64,000 nucleotides of DNA from the NCBI GenBank assembly GCA_014841595.1, contig JACYUE010000002.1, forward strand, positions 682,001 to 746,000. Direction: 5' to 3'. Positions 19,718-28,993 of the stretch are shown piece by piece. The stretch's first letter is position 1. Every line of letters begins with the position of its first letter. Source of the stretch: Oxalobacteraceae sp. CFBP 8761. GTDB taxonomy: Bacteria; Pseudomonadota; Gammaproteobacteria; Burkholderiales; Burkholderiaceae_D. Under the pieces are notes generated by a model. The model was not told where the DNA came from. It saw only the letters and a program-made list of their open reading frames with translations, and searched no databases. Both the position numbers and the translations under genes were made by a program.

Positions 19718-20032
19718 CTAACGCCGCTTCCAATGTCCGGGGATGTTCTTGTCCGGCCATTGCTTGTCCACTTTTTCCTTGAACGCGCAAAAATCCGACG
19801 CAACGAACTCGCCCGACTGAACGCCGCGGCATTCCCACATCACGGCGCTTCTGTGTGCAAACTGGTCCCATGCGTAGTCGTAGTCGATCGGCGCCGGTGT
19901 GGTCCGTTCAATGTCGATCACGGCATCCGGTCCGGCCTTCCCCTGGCCGGCTTGGTCTTGAAGCTTGTCCTGGGAATAGGCGACGGGAAGCAACTGCATC
20001 GCGATGAGGAGCGAGAAGGCAATAATTTTCAT
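19718..20032 (-). CDS. Small secreted protein of unknown function
   Basis: A 104-residue protein from ATG 20032. The first 20 residues, MKIIAFSLLIAMQLLPVAYS, are a clean signal peptide, with cleavage likely after AYS. The mature part is hydrophilic and includes IDYDYAWDQFAHRSAVMWEC, GVQSGEFVASDFC and a basic C-terminus. Two Cys residues (in WEC and DFC) could form a disulfide in the periplasm. I recognise no family. The upstream extension to 20101 lacks support because it removes the signal peptide from the N-terminus. The gene is convergent to alaS. Confidence 0.65.
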   Translation of the reverse strand: MKIIAFSLLIAMQLLPVAYSQDKLQDQAGQGKAGPDAVIDIERTTPAPIDYDYAWDQFAHRSAVMWECRGVQSGEFVASDFCAFKEKVDKQWPDKNIPGHWKRR

Positions 20033-20097
20033 GTTCTGATATCCCCGGGTTGGCACACACGATGACGGCAGCTTAGCAGGTTGCCGGGCTGGAAAAG

Positions 20098-20997
20098 TCA
20101 TCGACTGTCTCGAACGAGTCCAGGAACATTCGCAAGCACCTGCGCAATAAAGTCAATGAAGACCGCTGCACGCCGGGGCAGGCGCCGTTCTGCGGAATAC
20201 AGCACATTGACGGGCACAGGCGGCGCCCCATGCCCGGTCAACACCGCTACCAGTTCGCCGCTCTGCAGTTCCCTGGTCACCATCCAGGCCGGCAGGTAAG
20301 CGATCCCCAGGTCGTTCAGGACGGCGCGCCGGATGCCGTCCAGACTATTGAGTCGCACACGTCCGCTGACCTTGCGATCGCCATCCCTGAACGGCCAGCT
20401 GTCATTGCCGGCCGCCAGCAAGGTATACACAAGGCAGTCGTGCGCAGCCAGGTCGCCGGGTTCCAGCGGTGTACCACGTTGTTTCAGATACGTCCTGCTT
20501 GCCACGCAGATGCGCGCAGATTGACCGACGCACCGCGCACGCAGGGTGCTGTCACGTAACTTGCCACCCCGGATAGCGATATCGATGCCTTCGGCCACCA
20601 GGTCGATGTACGCGTCGCCCAGGCGACATTCCACATCGACATGCGGATAGCGCTGCAGGAAATCCGGCAGTGCGGGTATCAAGAGTTCCGTGCCGATACT
20701 CTCCGGACACGCAATGCGCAGCAGTCCATGCGGATCTTGTTCACCGTGCGCCTCTGCTTCGGCTTCTCCGATGATGTCGAGTGCCAGGCGCGCTTGCGCG
20801 TAGTAGCGCTGGCCCTCGGCCGTGGCGACCATCTGCCGCGTTGAGCGATGCAACAGCCGCGTACCCAGCGACTTCTCCAGTGCCGCCACGTGCCGGCTGA
20901 CGTTCGGTTGCCCGATCCCGAGCTCCCGCGCGACGGCTGAAAAACTACCGGTTTCGACGGCGCGCACGAAGCATCGCATCCACAACAATTTATCCAT
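20098..20997 (-). CDS. LysR family transcriptional regulator
   Basis: A 299-residue LTTR. The N-terminal winged helix is typical (LWMRCFVRAVETGSFSAVAR, GIGQPNVSRHVAALEKSLGT, LLHRSTRQMVATAEG). The remainder is the periplasmic-binding-protein-like effector domain, including LRIACPESIGTELLIPALPD and GIDIAIRGGKL. It belongs to the CrgA/AaeR-like subgroup in sequence feel. It is divergent from the small monooxygenase-like gene at 21149, with a spacer of about 150 bases. In this family that often means autoregulation and control of the divergent gene. The effector is unknown. Confidence 0.93.
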   Translation of the reverse strand: MDKLLWMRCFVRAVETGSFSAVARELGIGQPNVSRHVAALEKSLGTRLLHRSTRQMVATAEGQRYYAQARLALDIIGEAEAEAHGEQDPHGLLRIACPESIGTELLIPALPDFLQRYPHVDVECRLGDAYIDLVAEGIDIAIRGGKLRDSTLRARCVGQSARICVASRTYLKQRGTPLEPGDLAAHDCLVYTLLAAGNDSWPFRDGDRKVSGRVRLNSLDGIRRAVLNDLGIAYLPAWMVTRELQSGELVAVLTGHGAPPVPVNVLYSAERRLPRRAAVFIDFIAQVLANVPGLVRDSR

Positions 20998-21148
20998 TCC
21001 TGCCCGCGTGAATTGGTTTTATGCAGCAAGAGCATAAATGATATGGCGGCAGCATGGCTTCTCATCCATGCAGTCAGCAATCAGACTGCACGGATCGACC
21101 CCATGCACATACGCTCGTGCCCCGGATCTCACCATGACAGGAACCCAT

Positions 21149-21475
21149 ATGAATACTGCTTCCACTGAACGCTTCGTCAGCCTGGTCGGCACCTATGAAA
21201 TCGATCCGCTGGACGCTGCGGCGTTCGCACGCATCGCGACGGCGTCGGTTGACCAGACCGTCAATAAGCCAGGCTGCCTGTATTACATCGCTTCGCAAGA
21301 CCTGAAGCAGGCCAACGTGTTTCACCTGGCCGAAGGCTGGGCCACGCAAGAAGCGCTCGATGTTCACCTCGGCAGTCCTGATTTTCTGGCGATGCTGGAG
21401 CAGGCATTTACACTGCGCATCGTGCGCCGTGAAATTTACGTGTCGGCGTCGGCAGGGCGCACCTTGCTGGGTTGA
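21149..21475 (+). CDS. Antibiotic biosynthesis monooxygenase (ABM) domain protein
   Basis: A 108-residue protein with a dimeric ferredoxin-like ABM fold. FVSLVGTYEIDPLDAAAFA is followed by NKPGCLYYIASQDLKQANVF, HLAEGWATQEALDVHLGSPD and a C-terminal strand with LRIVRREIYV. YgiN-like members of the family are small quinol or aromatic monooxygenases. ATG 21149 is chosen because it follows an AGGA sequence at about nine bases and starts just before the domain. It is divergent to a LysR gene and is its likely target. The substrate cannot be inferred. Confidence 0.82.
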   Translation: MNTASTERFVSLVGTYEIDPLDAAAFARIATASVDQTVNKPGCLYYIASQDLKQANVFHLAEGWATQEALDVHLGSPDFLAMLEQAFTLRIVRREIYVSASAGRTLLG

Positions 21476-21801
21476 TCGACGCAATCCGGCCGCATATTCG
21501 GTTGTCGGACATGGATTGACCCGCCCATCAACGTTCCAATCGAACCAGCACCCGTTTTATTGCGCGAGATTGTCTGACCGTCTATTGCACGCGCCGATTT
21601 GGGTCGCATCTTGTCTGCATCATGCACCGCCATAGTGCTTTTTCGTGAGCATCCAGTACAGACTCGGTAGCAGCTCGTCAAGCTTTTAACACTGGGTTGC
21701 AGGCTCGCAACAATCTATGACTATTTTGGTGCGCTGCGTCATACTGTGGGAATTGGAGTAGTATTCGAGTTCCAGCACCCTCCTTACTGATCAGGAATGC
21801 G
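21476..21801 (+). other. Intergenic region before the TusA-family gene
   Basis: About 325 bases without a credible gene. Base composition is lower in GC than the flanks (for example GGTTGATCGACGC then AT-rich tracts). I see no repeat, tRNA or strong terminator. The promoter of the next gene is presumably in the last 60 bases. Confidence 0.4.
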
Positions 21802-22065
21802 ATGAGCGACATCATTTTCGACACTGACACCGACACCATGGAATTCCAGAGAGATCTGGATGCGCGGGGGCTCAATTGCCCACTGCCCATCCTCAAAGCG
21901 AAGAAGGCGCTCGCCGAAATGGAGAGTGGCCAGGTGTTGCGTATCGTGGCCACCGACACCGGCTCCGTGCGCGACTTTCAGGCGTTTGCCAAACAGACCG
22001 GCAATGCGCTGCTGGCCCACACCTTCGAACACGGCGAGTTCACGTTTCTGATGCGCCGCAAGTAG
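21802..22065 (+). CDS. Sulfurtransferase TusA family protein
   Basis: An 87-residue TusA/SirA-type protein. The core FQRDLDARGLNCPLPILKAK holds the CPxP motif with the catalytic Cys that carries persulfide sulfur. IVATDTGSVRDFQAFAKQTG and the closing EFTFLMRRK strand follow. The family relays sulfur for tRNA thiolation or for other sulfur pathways. The strong acidic N-terminal extension (SDIIFDTDTDTMEFQ) is short. No other sulfur-relay genes are adjacent, and etfB lies downstream beyond a 220-base spacer with its own promoter-like box. Confidence 0.9.
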   Translation: MSDIIFDTDTDTMEFQRDLDARGLNCPLPILKAKKALAEMESGQVLRIVATDTGSVRDFQAFAKQTGNALLAHTFEHGEFTFLMRRK

Positions 22066-22235
22066 TCCAGGCTGCCGTGTTGCGCCTGTCGACGCGGCGC
22101 ACACACTTGCCATGCCGGGGTCTGAGCCCCGTTTGTTTTCCCCGAATTCATGACAGACCGAGTACTTTAGGTGTTTTCCTCTACTAAAAAATCGCACGCT
22201 CGTGCTTTAATTTGGCCCGTTGCCCCGATTTCTCA

Positions 22236-22241
22236 TATAAT
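22236..22241 (+). promoter_or_regulatory. Probable -10 box of the etfBA operon
   Basis: TATAAT about 46 bases before the etfB ATG. No good -35 at the best spacing, so moderate confidence only. Confidence 0.4.
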
Positions 22242-22286
22242 CTGAGCCACTTTAGTCTGTCTCCATCTCATTTTAAAAGGCACCCT

Positions 22287-23036
22287 ATGAAAGTCCTGGT
22301 ACCCGTCAAACGCGTGGTCGACTACAACGTCAAGGTTCGCGTCAAGTCCGACAACAGCGGTGTGGATATCGCCAACGTCAAGATGTCGATGAACCCGTTC
22401 GACGAAATCGCGCTGGAAGAGGCGACCCGCCTGAAAGAAGGCGGCAAGGTTACCGAAGTGGTGGCAGTGTCGATCGGCGTGCCGCAGTGCCAGGAAACCC
22501 TGCGCACCGGCCTGGCCATCGGCGCCGACCGCGCCATCCTGGTCGAGACCGCAGGCGACACCGAGCCGCTGGGCGTGGCCAAGATCATGAAGGCGCTGGC
22601 TGACAAAGAGCAGCCACAGCTGATCATCCTGGGCAAGCAGGCAATCGATGACGACTCGAACCAGACCGGCCAGATGCTCGCAGCACTGCTGGGCTGGCCA
22701 CAAGCGACGTTCGCGTCGAAAGTGGTGCTCGAGGACGGCAAGGTCACCGTGACGCGCGAAGTCGACGGCGGCCTGGAAACCGTGGCGCTCAAGCTGCCTG
22801 CAGTCATCACCACCGACCTGCGCCTGAACGAGCCGCGTTACGTGACGCTGCCGAACATCATGAAGGCCAAGAAAAAGCCGCTCGAGACGATCAAGCCGGA
22901 AGACCTGGGCGTGGACGTGGCGCCGCGCCTGAAGACCCTGAAAGTCGTCGAGCCAGCCAAGCGCTCGGCGGGCGTCAAGGTCCCGGACGTGGGCACGCTG
23001 GTGCAGAAACTGCGCACTGAAGCCAAAGTCATCTGA
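22287..23036 (+). CDS. etfB: Electron transfer flavoprotein subunit beta
   Basis: A 249-residue EtfB, which pairs with EtfA to move electrons from acyl-CoA dehydrogenases to ETF:quinone oxidoreductase. The start [20 protein letters not shown] is standard. The AMP-binding region has [12 protein letters not shown] and [20 protein letters not shown], and the family signature is near [22 protein letters not shown]. The C-terminal arm contains [17 protein letters not shown] 22287 is preferred to the far-upstream 22212. It is separated from etfA by 34 bases, in one operon. Confidence 0.97.
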   Translation: MKVLVPVKRVVDYNVKVRVKSDNSGVDIANVKMSMNPFDEIALEEATRLKEGGKVTEVVAVSIGVPQCQETLRTGLAIGADRAILVETAGDTEPLGVAKIMKALADKEQPQLIILGKQAIDDDSNQTGQMLAALLGWPQATFASKVVLEDGKVTVTREVDGGLETVALKLPAVITTDLRLNEPRYVTLPNIMKAKKKPLETIKPEDLGVDVAPRLKTLKVVEPAKRSAGVKVPDVGTLVQKLRTEAKVI

Positions 23037-23070
23037 GCCGTTTGTCGTCATTTACAAGATAGGAATCAAC

Positions 23071-24000
23071 ATGGTCGCATTAGTCATTGCTGAACACGAC
23101 AACGGCTCCCTGAAGGGCGCTACCCACCACACCGTTACCGCAGCCGTTCAGTGCGGCGGCGATGTGCACATCCTGGTCGCCGGTTCGGGTTGCGGCGCCG
23201 CTGCCGAAGCTGCCGCGCAGATCGCGGGCGTTTCGAAAGTGCTGGTCGCTGACGCGCCGCACTTCGCCGACGGCCTGGCCGAGAACGTGGCCGAGCAGAT
23301 CCTGGCGATCGCCGGCAGCTACTCGCACATCCTCGCGCCTGCCACCGCCTACGGCAAGAACATCCTGCCGCGCGTGGCCGCCAAGCTCGATGTCGCGCAG
23401 ATCTCCGAGATCACCAAGGTCGATTCGCCCGACACGTTCGAGCGTCCGATCTACGCCGGTAACGCGATTGCCACCGTGCAGTCGGGCGACAGCGTGAAAG
23501 TCATCACCGTGCGCGGCACGGCGTTCGACTCCGCAGCCGCTGGCGGCTCGGCCGCCATCGAAGCCATCGCTGCCGTCGCAGACGCGGGCACGTCGAGCTT
23601 CGTGGGCCGTGAACTGGCCAAGTCGGATCGTCCGGAACTGACCGCTGCCAAGGTGATCGTCTCGGGTGGCCGTGGCATCGGCTCGGCCGACAACTTCAAG
23701 ATTCTCGAGCCGCTGGCCGACAAGCTGGGCGCGGCGATGGGTGCGTCGCGCGCCGCCGTCGACGCCGGCTTCGTGCCGAACGACTGGCAAGTTGGCCAGA
23801 CGGGCAAGATCGTCGCGCCAACGCTGTATATCGCCGTCGGTATTTCCGGCGCGATCCAGCACCTGGCCGGCATGAAGGACTCGAAAGTCATCGTCGCCAT
23901 CAACAAGGACCCGGAAGCGCCGATCTTCTCGGTGGCCGACTACGGCCTGGTGGCCGACCTGTTCGAAGCCGTGCCGGAACTGGTCAAGGAACTGGGCTGA
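23071..24000 (+). CDS. etfA: Electron transfer flavoprotein subunit alpha (FAD-binding)
   Basis: A 309-residue EtfA. N-terminal domain: [19 protein letters not shown], then [20 protein letters not shown]. The C-terminal FAD-binding half has the signature [20 protein letters not shown], followed by [20 protein letters not shown] and [18 protein letters not shown]. Length is normal. It follows etfB and is followed by a strong terminator, so the operon is etfBA; the acyl-CoA dehydrogenase has its own start region after the terminator. Confidence 0.97.
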   Translation: MVALVIAEHDNGSLKGATHHTVTAAVQCGGDVHILVAGSGCGAAAEAAAQIAGVSKVLVADAPHFADGLAENVAEQILAIAGSYSHILAPATAYGKNILPRVAAKLDVAQISEITKVDSPDTFERPIYAGNAIATVQSGDSVKVITVRGTAFDSAAAGGSAAIEAIAAVADAGTSSFVGRELAKSDRPELTAAKVIVSGGRGIGSADNFKILEPLADKLGAAMGASRAAVDAGFVPNDWQVGQTGKIVAPTLYIAVGISGAIQHLAGMKDSKVIVAINKDPEAPIFSVADYGLVADLFEAVPELVKELG

Positions 24001-24046
24001 TCGCCAGGCGCGGCGTCCTTGTACGCCGCGCCGACAGCCGCCAATG

Positions 24047-24084
24047 ACGCCGTTCCCGCCCGTGCAGGAACGGCGTTTTTTTTT
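24047..24084 (+). terminator. Rho-independent terminator of etfBA
   Basis: ACGCCGTTCC, loop CGCCCGTGCA, GGAACGGCGT followed by nine T. Lies between etfA and the acyl-CoA dehydrogenase gene. Confidence 0.88.
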
Positions 24085-24108
24085 GCATAAGAATTTATTC
24101 AGGAGACA

Positions 24109-25902
24109 ATGGTGAGCTACAACGCCCCGCTGAAAGACATGCAGTTCGTGCTGACTGAACTGGCCAATCTGGCCGAGATCAATGCGCTGCCCGGCTGTGA
24201 AGATGCGACGCCCGACACCGTGGAAGCGGTCCTGGAAGAAAACGCGAAATTCTGCCGCGACGTGATCGCGCCGCTGAATCGCGTGGGCGACAAGGACCCA
24301 AGCTACTGGAAAGACGGCGCCGTCACCACGACCAAAGGTTTCCGCGAGGCGTTCAAGGCCTACGCCGAGGCTGGCTGGCAGGGCGTGCAGCACCCGCAGG
24401 ATTTCGGCGGGCAGGGCTTGCCCAAGCTCGTGGCCACGCCGTGCATGGAAATGCTGCACGGCGCCAACCTGTCGTTCGCGCTGGTCGCGCTGTTGTCCGA
24501 CGGCGCCATCGAGGCCTTGCTCACCGCCGGCTCGGACGCGCAAAAGGCGCGCTTCCTCGAGCCGCTGGTGTCGGGCCGGTGGACCGGCACCATGAACCTG
24601 ACCGAGCCGCAGGCCGGCTCCGACCTGGCCGCCGTGCGCACCCGCGCCGAGCCGCAGGGCGACGGCACCTATAAACTGTTCGGCACCAAGATCTACATCA
24701 CGTATGGCGATCACGACATGACCGAAAACATCGTGCACTTGGTGCTGGCGCGCACGCCTGACGCGCCGCCGGGCGTGAAGGGGATCTCGCTGTTTATCGT
24801 GCCCAAGTTCATGATCAACGACGATGGCTCGCTGGGCGCGCGCAACGACGTTGCCTGCGTCTCGATCGAACACAAGCTGGGCATCAAGGCGAGCCCGACG
24901 GCCGTGCTGCAGTTCGGCGACAACGGCGGCGCCGTCGGCACGCTGGTCGGCGAAGAAAACCGTGGCCTCGAATACATGTTCATCATGATGAATGCAGCGC
25001 GCTTCGGCGTGGGCATCCAGGGCGTTGGCCTGGCCGAGCACGCGTACCAGGGCGCGGTGGCCTTTGCCAAGGACCGCGTCCAGTCGCGCGACGTGGCCGG
25101 CTCGAGTGGTCCGGTGACAATCATCCACCACCCGGACGTGCGCCGCATGCTGATGTCGATGCGTTCGCAGACGGAAGCCGCGCGCGCGCTGGCGTATGTC
25201 GGCGCGGCGCTGTCCGACCTGGCCCATCACCATCCGGACCAAGCGACGCGCACGGCGAATCTGGCCATCTATGAATATCTGGTCCCCGTCATCAAGGGCT
25301 GGGCGACCGAGATGAGCGAGCAGGTCGCGCGCGATGGCGTGCAGGTGCATGGCGGCATGGGCTTCATTGAGGAAACGGGCGCAGCGCAACACTACCGCGA
25401 CGCGAAGATCCTGACCATCTATGAAGGCACGACGGCGATCCAGGCCAACGACCTGGTGGGCCGCAAGACGGTGCGCGATGGCGGCGCCGTGGCCAGGGCG
25501 CTGATCGCGCAGATCCGCGATGTCGAGCGCCAGTTGGGCGACGCGCAGAACGCCGATTTCGCAGCCATTGCGCAGCGCCTGCAAGAGGGCAGCGCGGCGC
25601 TCGAGCAAGTGGTCGAGTATGTGGTGGCCAATATCAGGACGGACGTGAAGGCGGTGTTTGCCGGCAGCGTCACCTATCTGAAGCTGGCCGGCATTGTGCT
25701 CGGCGGCTGGCAGATGGCGCGCGCAGCGCTGGCGGCGCAGAAGCGGCTTGATGCAGGCGAGGGCGATGCCGCTTTCTACCGCGCCAAGATCGGCACGGCG
25801 CGCTTCTTTGCCGACCACATCCTGTCGCAGGCACCGGGGCTGCGCACGTCGATCGTCGATGGCGCGGCGGGCGTGCTGGCGCTGGAGATCGAGCAGTTCT
25901 AA
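24109..25902 (+). CDS. Acyl-CoA dehydrogenase (long, with C-terminal extension domain)
   Basis: A 597-residue flavoenzyme for the first step of beta-oxidation, passing electrons to the ETF encoded just upstream. An N-terminal helical segment (YNAPLKDMQFVLTELANLAE) is typical of the AidB/long ACAD subgroup. The middle domain has GTMNLTEPQAGSDLAAVRTR and the flavin-contacting YITYGDHDMTENIVHLVLAR. The catalytic region includes QVHGGMGFIEETGAAQHYRD, ILTIYEGTTAIQANDLVGRK. A C-terminal 130-residue domain beyond the normal fold places it with the ~600-residue family members. Start ATG 24109 is preceded by AGGAG at good spacing. The chain-length preference is not evident. Confidence 0.95.
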   Translation: MVSYNAPLKDMQFVLTELANLAEINALPGCEDATPDTVEAVLEENAKFCRDVIAPLNRVGDKDPSYWKDGAVTTTKGFREAFKAYAEAGWQGVQHPQDFGGQGLPKLVATPCMEMLHGANLSFALVALLSDGAIEALLTAGSDAQKARFLEPLVSGRWTGTMNLTEPQAGSDLAAVRTRAEPQGDGTYKLFGTKIYITYGDHDMTENIVHLVLARTPDAPPGVKGISLFIVPKFMINDDGSLGARNDVACVSIEHKLGIKASPTAVLQFGDNGGAVGTLVGEENRGLEYMFIMMNAARFGVGIQGVGLAEHAYQGAVAFAKDRVQSRDVAGSSGPVTIIHHPDVRRMLMSMRSQTEAARALAYVGAALSDLAHHHPDQATRTANLAIYEYLVPVIKGWATEMSEQVARDGVQVHGGMGFIEETGAAQHYRDAKILTIYEGTTAIQANDLVGRKTVRDGGAVARALIAQIRDVERQLGDAQNADFAAIAQRLQEGSAALEQVVEYVVANIRTDVKAVFAGSVTYLKLAGIVLGGWQMARAALAAQKRLDAGEGDAAFYRAKIGTARFFADHILSQAPGLRTSIVDGAAGVLALEIEQF

Positions 25903-25965
25903 GCAGGCATGCAGGCCGGCACGTGCCCTGGGCAGTGCCGGTCACGTCGTGGTGTCTTAAGGCTC

Positions 25966-26044
25966 GTTGAACGCGTGGACGGAAAATCCGTCCACCCTAC
26001 CGTGGGCATGTAGGGTGGACGGCTCTGCCGTCCACGCGTTCAAC
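25966..26044. repeat. Two inverted copies of the GTAGGGTGG palindromic element
   Basis: Copy A (25966-26000) reads GTTGAACGCGTGGACGG then CCGTCCACCCTAC. Copy B (26010-26044) is its reverse arrangement, GTAGGGTGGACGG then CCGTCCACGCGTTCAAC. They are separated by nine bases. The same flanks and stem design occur at 12826-12859. It lies between two convergent genes. Confidence 0.8.
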
Positions 26045-26083
26045 AAACCGTTGCCCACCACGATCGTACGCAACCCGCGTTCT

Positions 26084-26497
26084 TCACCCGTACGCGCCGC
26101 CCGTGTACATCACATCCGACAACCGTGCGATCGTCCCGATCAGCACGGTCGTCGCCACCAGCATCGTAATCACCAGCAGCAGCACCAGCACCCAGTTCGA
26201 GCGTGACTGGCGCCCGCTATGCGCGTTGTATTGCGCATCCCACTTCTCATCCGGCGTCAGGCCGATCACCAGCGCCTCGACAAAGCCGACGATGTACGAC
26301 ACCAGCAGCGGCAGCACGATGTAGAACGGATGCGGCTTGACCGCACCGTACAGGATCCCCGTGACCGGCAGGCAGCACAGGTGCAGCAGGCCGATCCGGT
26401 CCGCACCAGGCTTGAGATAAAAGCGGTGAATGCCGAAGCCACCCAGCAGCAGGGCGAGTAGGGTGGCGAAAGTCTTGTTCTTGTGCGCAGCAGCCAT
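26084..26497 (-). CDS. TM2 domain-containing protein
   Basis: A 137-residue membrane protein. The TM2 signature is near the N-terminus: TFATLLALLLGGFGIHRFYL, then a second helix IGLLHLCCLPVTGILYGAV. Two further helices follow (FYIVLPLLVSYIVGFVEALV and VLVLLLVITMLVATTVLIG). TM2 proteins are of unknown molecular function. I took ATG 26497 (MAAAHKNKTFATLL); the frame is open upstream but without support. Convergent to the acyl-CoA dehydrogenase gene, with the paired palindromes between. Confidence 0.85.
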   Translation of the reverse strand: MAAAHKNKTFATLLALLLGGFGIHRFYLKPGADRIGLLHLCCLPVTGILYGAVKPHPFYIVLPLLVSYIVGFVEALVIGLTPDEKWDAQYNAHSGRQSRSNWVLVLLLVITMLVATTVLIGTIARLSDVMYTGGAYG

Positions 26498-26674
26498 GGA
26501 TGTTGTCAATCGTTCAGGAAAGCCAAAGTATCGTCCAGATTGGCGCGAATGGCACGCTTTGGGCGACTGACTGCGTATTCCAGGCCAATCGGGCAGATGG
26601 CTGGTAGCGGTATGGCGCGAAATCGGTGATAATGGTTGATTCTCCTGGGACTGCGCGCCCTGTATCATTAACGC

Positions 26675-26704
26675 TTGCTGCTGTTCGGTGTCGCGCGCTA
26701 TAAT
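26675..26704 (+). promoter_or_regulatory. Sigma-70 promoter of the rpsP operon
   Basis: TTGCTG (26675-26680), an 18-base spacer and TATAAT (26699-26704), 41 bases ahead of rpsP. Position and match quality fit a ribosomal-protein operon. Confidence 0.65.
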
Positions 26705-26745
26705 CGTCGACTTTCTCCGTCCAGAACAACTTTTTCGGAAATATT

Positions 26746-26994
26746 ATGGTCGTTATTCGTTTGGCTCGTGGTGGCGCAAAAAAGCGTCCGTTCTTCAATA
26801 TCGTTGCAACTGATTCGCGCAATCGTCGCGATGGTCGTTTCATCGAGCGTATCGGTTTCTACAACCCGATGGCATCGGGCGCTGAAGTCAGCCTGCGTAT
26901 CGCTGCTGACCGTCTGTCGCACTGGCAAGGCGTTGGCGCACAACTGTCGCCAACCGTCGCTCGCCTGGTCGCCCAGCAAAAGCCAGCTGCTTAA
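26746..26994 (+). CDS. rpsP: 30S ribosomal protein S16
   Basis: An 82-residue S16 of standard length. It begins [20 protein letters not shown] and continues with [17 protein letters not shown] and the [20 protein letters not shown] region. First gene of the conserved rpsP-rimM-trmD-rplS operon, with a good promoter upstream. Confidence 0.98.
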   Translation: MVVIRLARGGAKKRPFFNIVATDSRNRRDGRFIERIGFYNPMASGAEVSLRIAADRLSHWQGVGAQLSPTVARLVAQQKPAA

Positions 26995-27019
26995 TTTTAA
27001 TTAAGCAAGGTACGCAGGT

Positions 27020-27586
27020 TTGAACGATTCAGCAGCGAGCAACGCAGGTACGGGAACTTCGGTTCCCGCCGATCTGGCCGAAGTGGGGTACGTGTCCGGT
27101 GCTTATGGCATCGTCGGTGGCATTCGTGTCACGCCGCACTCCGCTGACGCCGATGCGCTGCTGAACGTGAAAACCTGGTGGGTCAGCAAGCCGACTCTGC
27201 ACGCCGTTACGGTGCGCAGTGCAAAACTGCATGGCGGCGATGTCGTCGCCACGCTGGTCGGCCTGCAGGGCCGCGATGCTGCCGAAGCGCTCAAGGGCGC
27301 CACGGTACAGATCGCACGCAGCGCGTTTCCCGCGCTCGAAGAAGATGAGTATTACTGGTCCGATCTGATCGGGCTTGACGTGGTCAACCTGCAGGGCGAA
27401 GCCCTGGGCAAGGTGGCCGACATGATGAGCAATGGCGCGCAATCGATTTTGCGCATCGTGCCGGTGCCCGATCCGTCGTCAGACGAAAAGGCCCCCGAGC
27501 GCCTCGTGCCGTTCGTCGACCAGTTCGTCAAGACTGTCAGCCTCGACCAAAAACTGATTACTCTGGACTGGGGTCTCGATTTTTGA
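27020..27586 (+). CDS. rimM: Ribosome maturation factor RimM
   Basis: A 188-residue RimM, which assists 30S head assembly by binding S19. N-terminal beta-barrel: DLAEVGYVSGAYGIVGGIRV, THPHS-like region replaced by TPHSADADALLN. PRC-barrel domain from about residue 105 with EEDEYYWSDLIGLDVVN and LVPFVDQFVKTVSLDQKLIT. The start is a TTG at 27020 with AAGG nine bases upstream. It is 25 bases after rpsP and 26 before trmD. Confidence 0.95.
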   Translation: MNDSAASNAGTGTSVPADLAEVGYVSGAYGIVGGIRVTPHSADADALLNVKTWWVSKPTLHAVTVRSAKLHGGDVVATLVGLQGRDAAEALKGATVQIARSAFPALEEDEYYWSDLIGLDVVNLQGEALGKVADMMSNGAQSILRIVPVPDPSSDEKAPERLVPFVDQFVKTVSLDQKLITLDWGLDF

Positions 27587-27612
27587 ACCCGTCCACGTGG
27601 GCTTGAGATCCG

Positions 27613-28374
27613 ATGCAATTTGACGTCGTGAGCTTGTTCCCGGAAATGTTTGCCGCATTGACGCAGTCCGGGGTGACCCGCCGTGCGTTCGAGCAGCAAC
27701 GCTGGGGCTTGCATCTCTGGAATCCACGCGATTTCACGCAAGACCGTCACCGCACCGTCGATGACCGCCCGTATGGCGGTGGTCCCGGCATGGTGATGAT
27801 GGCACGGCCGCTCGAAGCGACCATCGATGCCGCGAAGGCGCGCCAGCAAGACCTCGGTCTGCCCAGCCCGCGCGTGGTGTTCATGTCGCCGCAAGGCAAG
27901 CCACTGACCCATGCCCGCGCGATGGCACTGAAGGACGAGCCTGGTCTCGTCATCCTGTGCGGTCGCTACGAAGCGGTGGATCAGCGCCTGCTCGACCGCT
28001 GCGTCGATGAGGAAATTTCTCTCGGCGATTTCGTGCTGTCGGGTGGTGAATTGCCTGCAATGGCCCTGATGGACGCCGTGGTACGCCTGATTCCCGGCGT
28101 GCTCGGCGACGATGCCTCGGCCGTCGAAGACAGTTTCGTCAACGGCCTGCTCGACTCGCCGCACTATACGCGGCCTGACGTGTACGAAGACATACCGGTG
28201 CCACCTGTCCTGATGGGTGGTAACCACGCCGAGATCGTCAAGTGGCGCCGCCAGCGCATGCTGGAAGCCACTGCGTCGAAGCGGCCGGATCTGCTGGACG
28301 CGGCGCGTGCCGCCGGCCAGCTGACCAAGAAGGACGAACAGTTTCTGGCAGGGTTGGTCAAACCTGCCGAGTAA
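27613..28374 (+). CDS. trmD: tRNA (guanine-N1)-methyltransferase TrmD
   Basis: A 253-residue SPOUT-class enzyme that makes m1G37 in tRNAs reading CUN, CCN and CGG. The start [20 protein letters not shown] is typical. The deep trefoil knot is visible as [40 protein letters not shown], and [20 protein letters not shown]. The distal catalytic Asp lies in [12 protein letters not shown]. Length is normal. Third gene of the operon; a 135-base spacer with three small hairpins separates it from rplS. Confidence 0.97.
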   Translation: MQFDVVSLFPEMFAALTQSGVTRRAFEQQRWGLHLWNPRDFTQDRHRTVDDRPYGGGPGMVMMARPLEATIDAAKARQQDLGLPSPRVVFMSPQGKPLTHARAMALKDEPGLVILCGRYEAVDQRLLDRCVDEEISLGDFVLSGGELPAMALMDAVVRLIPGVLGDDASAVEDSFVNGLLDSPHYTRPDVYEDIPVPPVLMGGNHAEIVKWRRQRMLEATASKRPDLLDAARAAGQLTKKDEQFLAGLVKPAE

Positions 28375-28381
28375 GAATGTG

Positions 28382-28444
28382 GCGTCGCAAGACGCGTAAC
28401 GAATATGCGTTGCAAGACGCATGCAAAAGCGGGCACGTTGCCCG
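28382..28444 (+). other. Cluster of three small hairpins in the trmD-rplS spacer
   Basis: GCGTCGCAAGACGC (28382-28395) and GCGTTGCAAGACGC (28407-28420) are near-identical five-pair stems capped by the same GCAA tetraloop. CGGGCA-CGT-TGCCCG (28430-28444) follows. None has a T-run, so they are not terminators; they may stabilise or regulate the distal rplS message. Confidence 0.5.
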
Positions 28445-28509
28445 TTGTTCAACCCCATCCTCTACTGGGCGAAGGTAGCGCCGGCAAGATGGTTTATGGA
28501 GTCATAAAA

Positions 28510-28902
28510 ATGAATCTGATTCAACAACTCGAGCAAGAAGAAATTGCGCGCCTCGGCCGCAAGATCCCTGATTTCGCACCTGGCGATACCGTTATCGTCA
28601 GCGTCAACGTCGTCGAAGGCACCCGCAAGCGCGCCCAGGCATACGAAGGCGTCGTGATTTCCCGTCGTAACCGTGGCCTGAACTCGAACTTCATCGTTCG
28701 CAAGATCTCGTCCGGCGAAGGCGTCGAGCGTACGTTCCAACTCTACTCGCCGCTGATCGCTTCGATCGAAGTCAAGCGTCGTGGCGATGTGCGTCGTGCG
28801 AAGCTGTACTACCTGCGTGAGCGTTCGGGCAAATCGGCGCGTATCAAAGAAAAACTGCCACAGCGTCGCGTCAAAGCAGCGCCAGCAGCTGCAGCTGAGT
28901 AA
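28510..28902 (+). CDS. rplS: 50S ribosomal protein L19
   Basis: A 130-residue L19. Begins [20 protein letters not shown], then [40 protein letters not shown]-type [17 protein letters not shown] and [23 protein letters not shown] 28510 is the standard start; the frame upstream is non-conserved. Last gene of the rpsP operon, closed by a strong terminator. Confidence 0.98.
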   Translation: MNLIQQLEQEEIARLGRKIPDFAPGDTVIVSVNVVEGTRKRAQAYEGVVISRRNRGLNSNFIVRKISSGEGVERTFQLYSPLIASIEVKRRGDVRRAKLYYLRERSGKSARIKEKLPQRRVKAAPAAAAE

Positions 28903-28933
28903 TAGCCATCGTGCGCAAGCACCTTTGCTAATA

Positions 28934-28961
28934 AAAAGGCATCCGCAAGGATGCCTTTTTT
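28934..28961 (+). terminator. Rho-independent terminator of the rpsP operon
   Basis: AAAAAGGCATCC, GCAA loop, GGATGCCTTTTTT. Perfect stem 31 bases after the rplS stop. Confidence 0.9.
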
Positions 28962-28993
28962 ACTATCCGCAGCGTTATTGAAAGAACGTTATT

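Noticed and set aside
23080..25818. 912-residue minus-strand open frame opposite etfA and the acyl-CoA dehydrogenase
   Set aside because: It crosses two verified genes and a terminator; composition is typical of an antisense frame.
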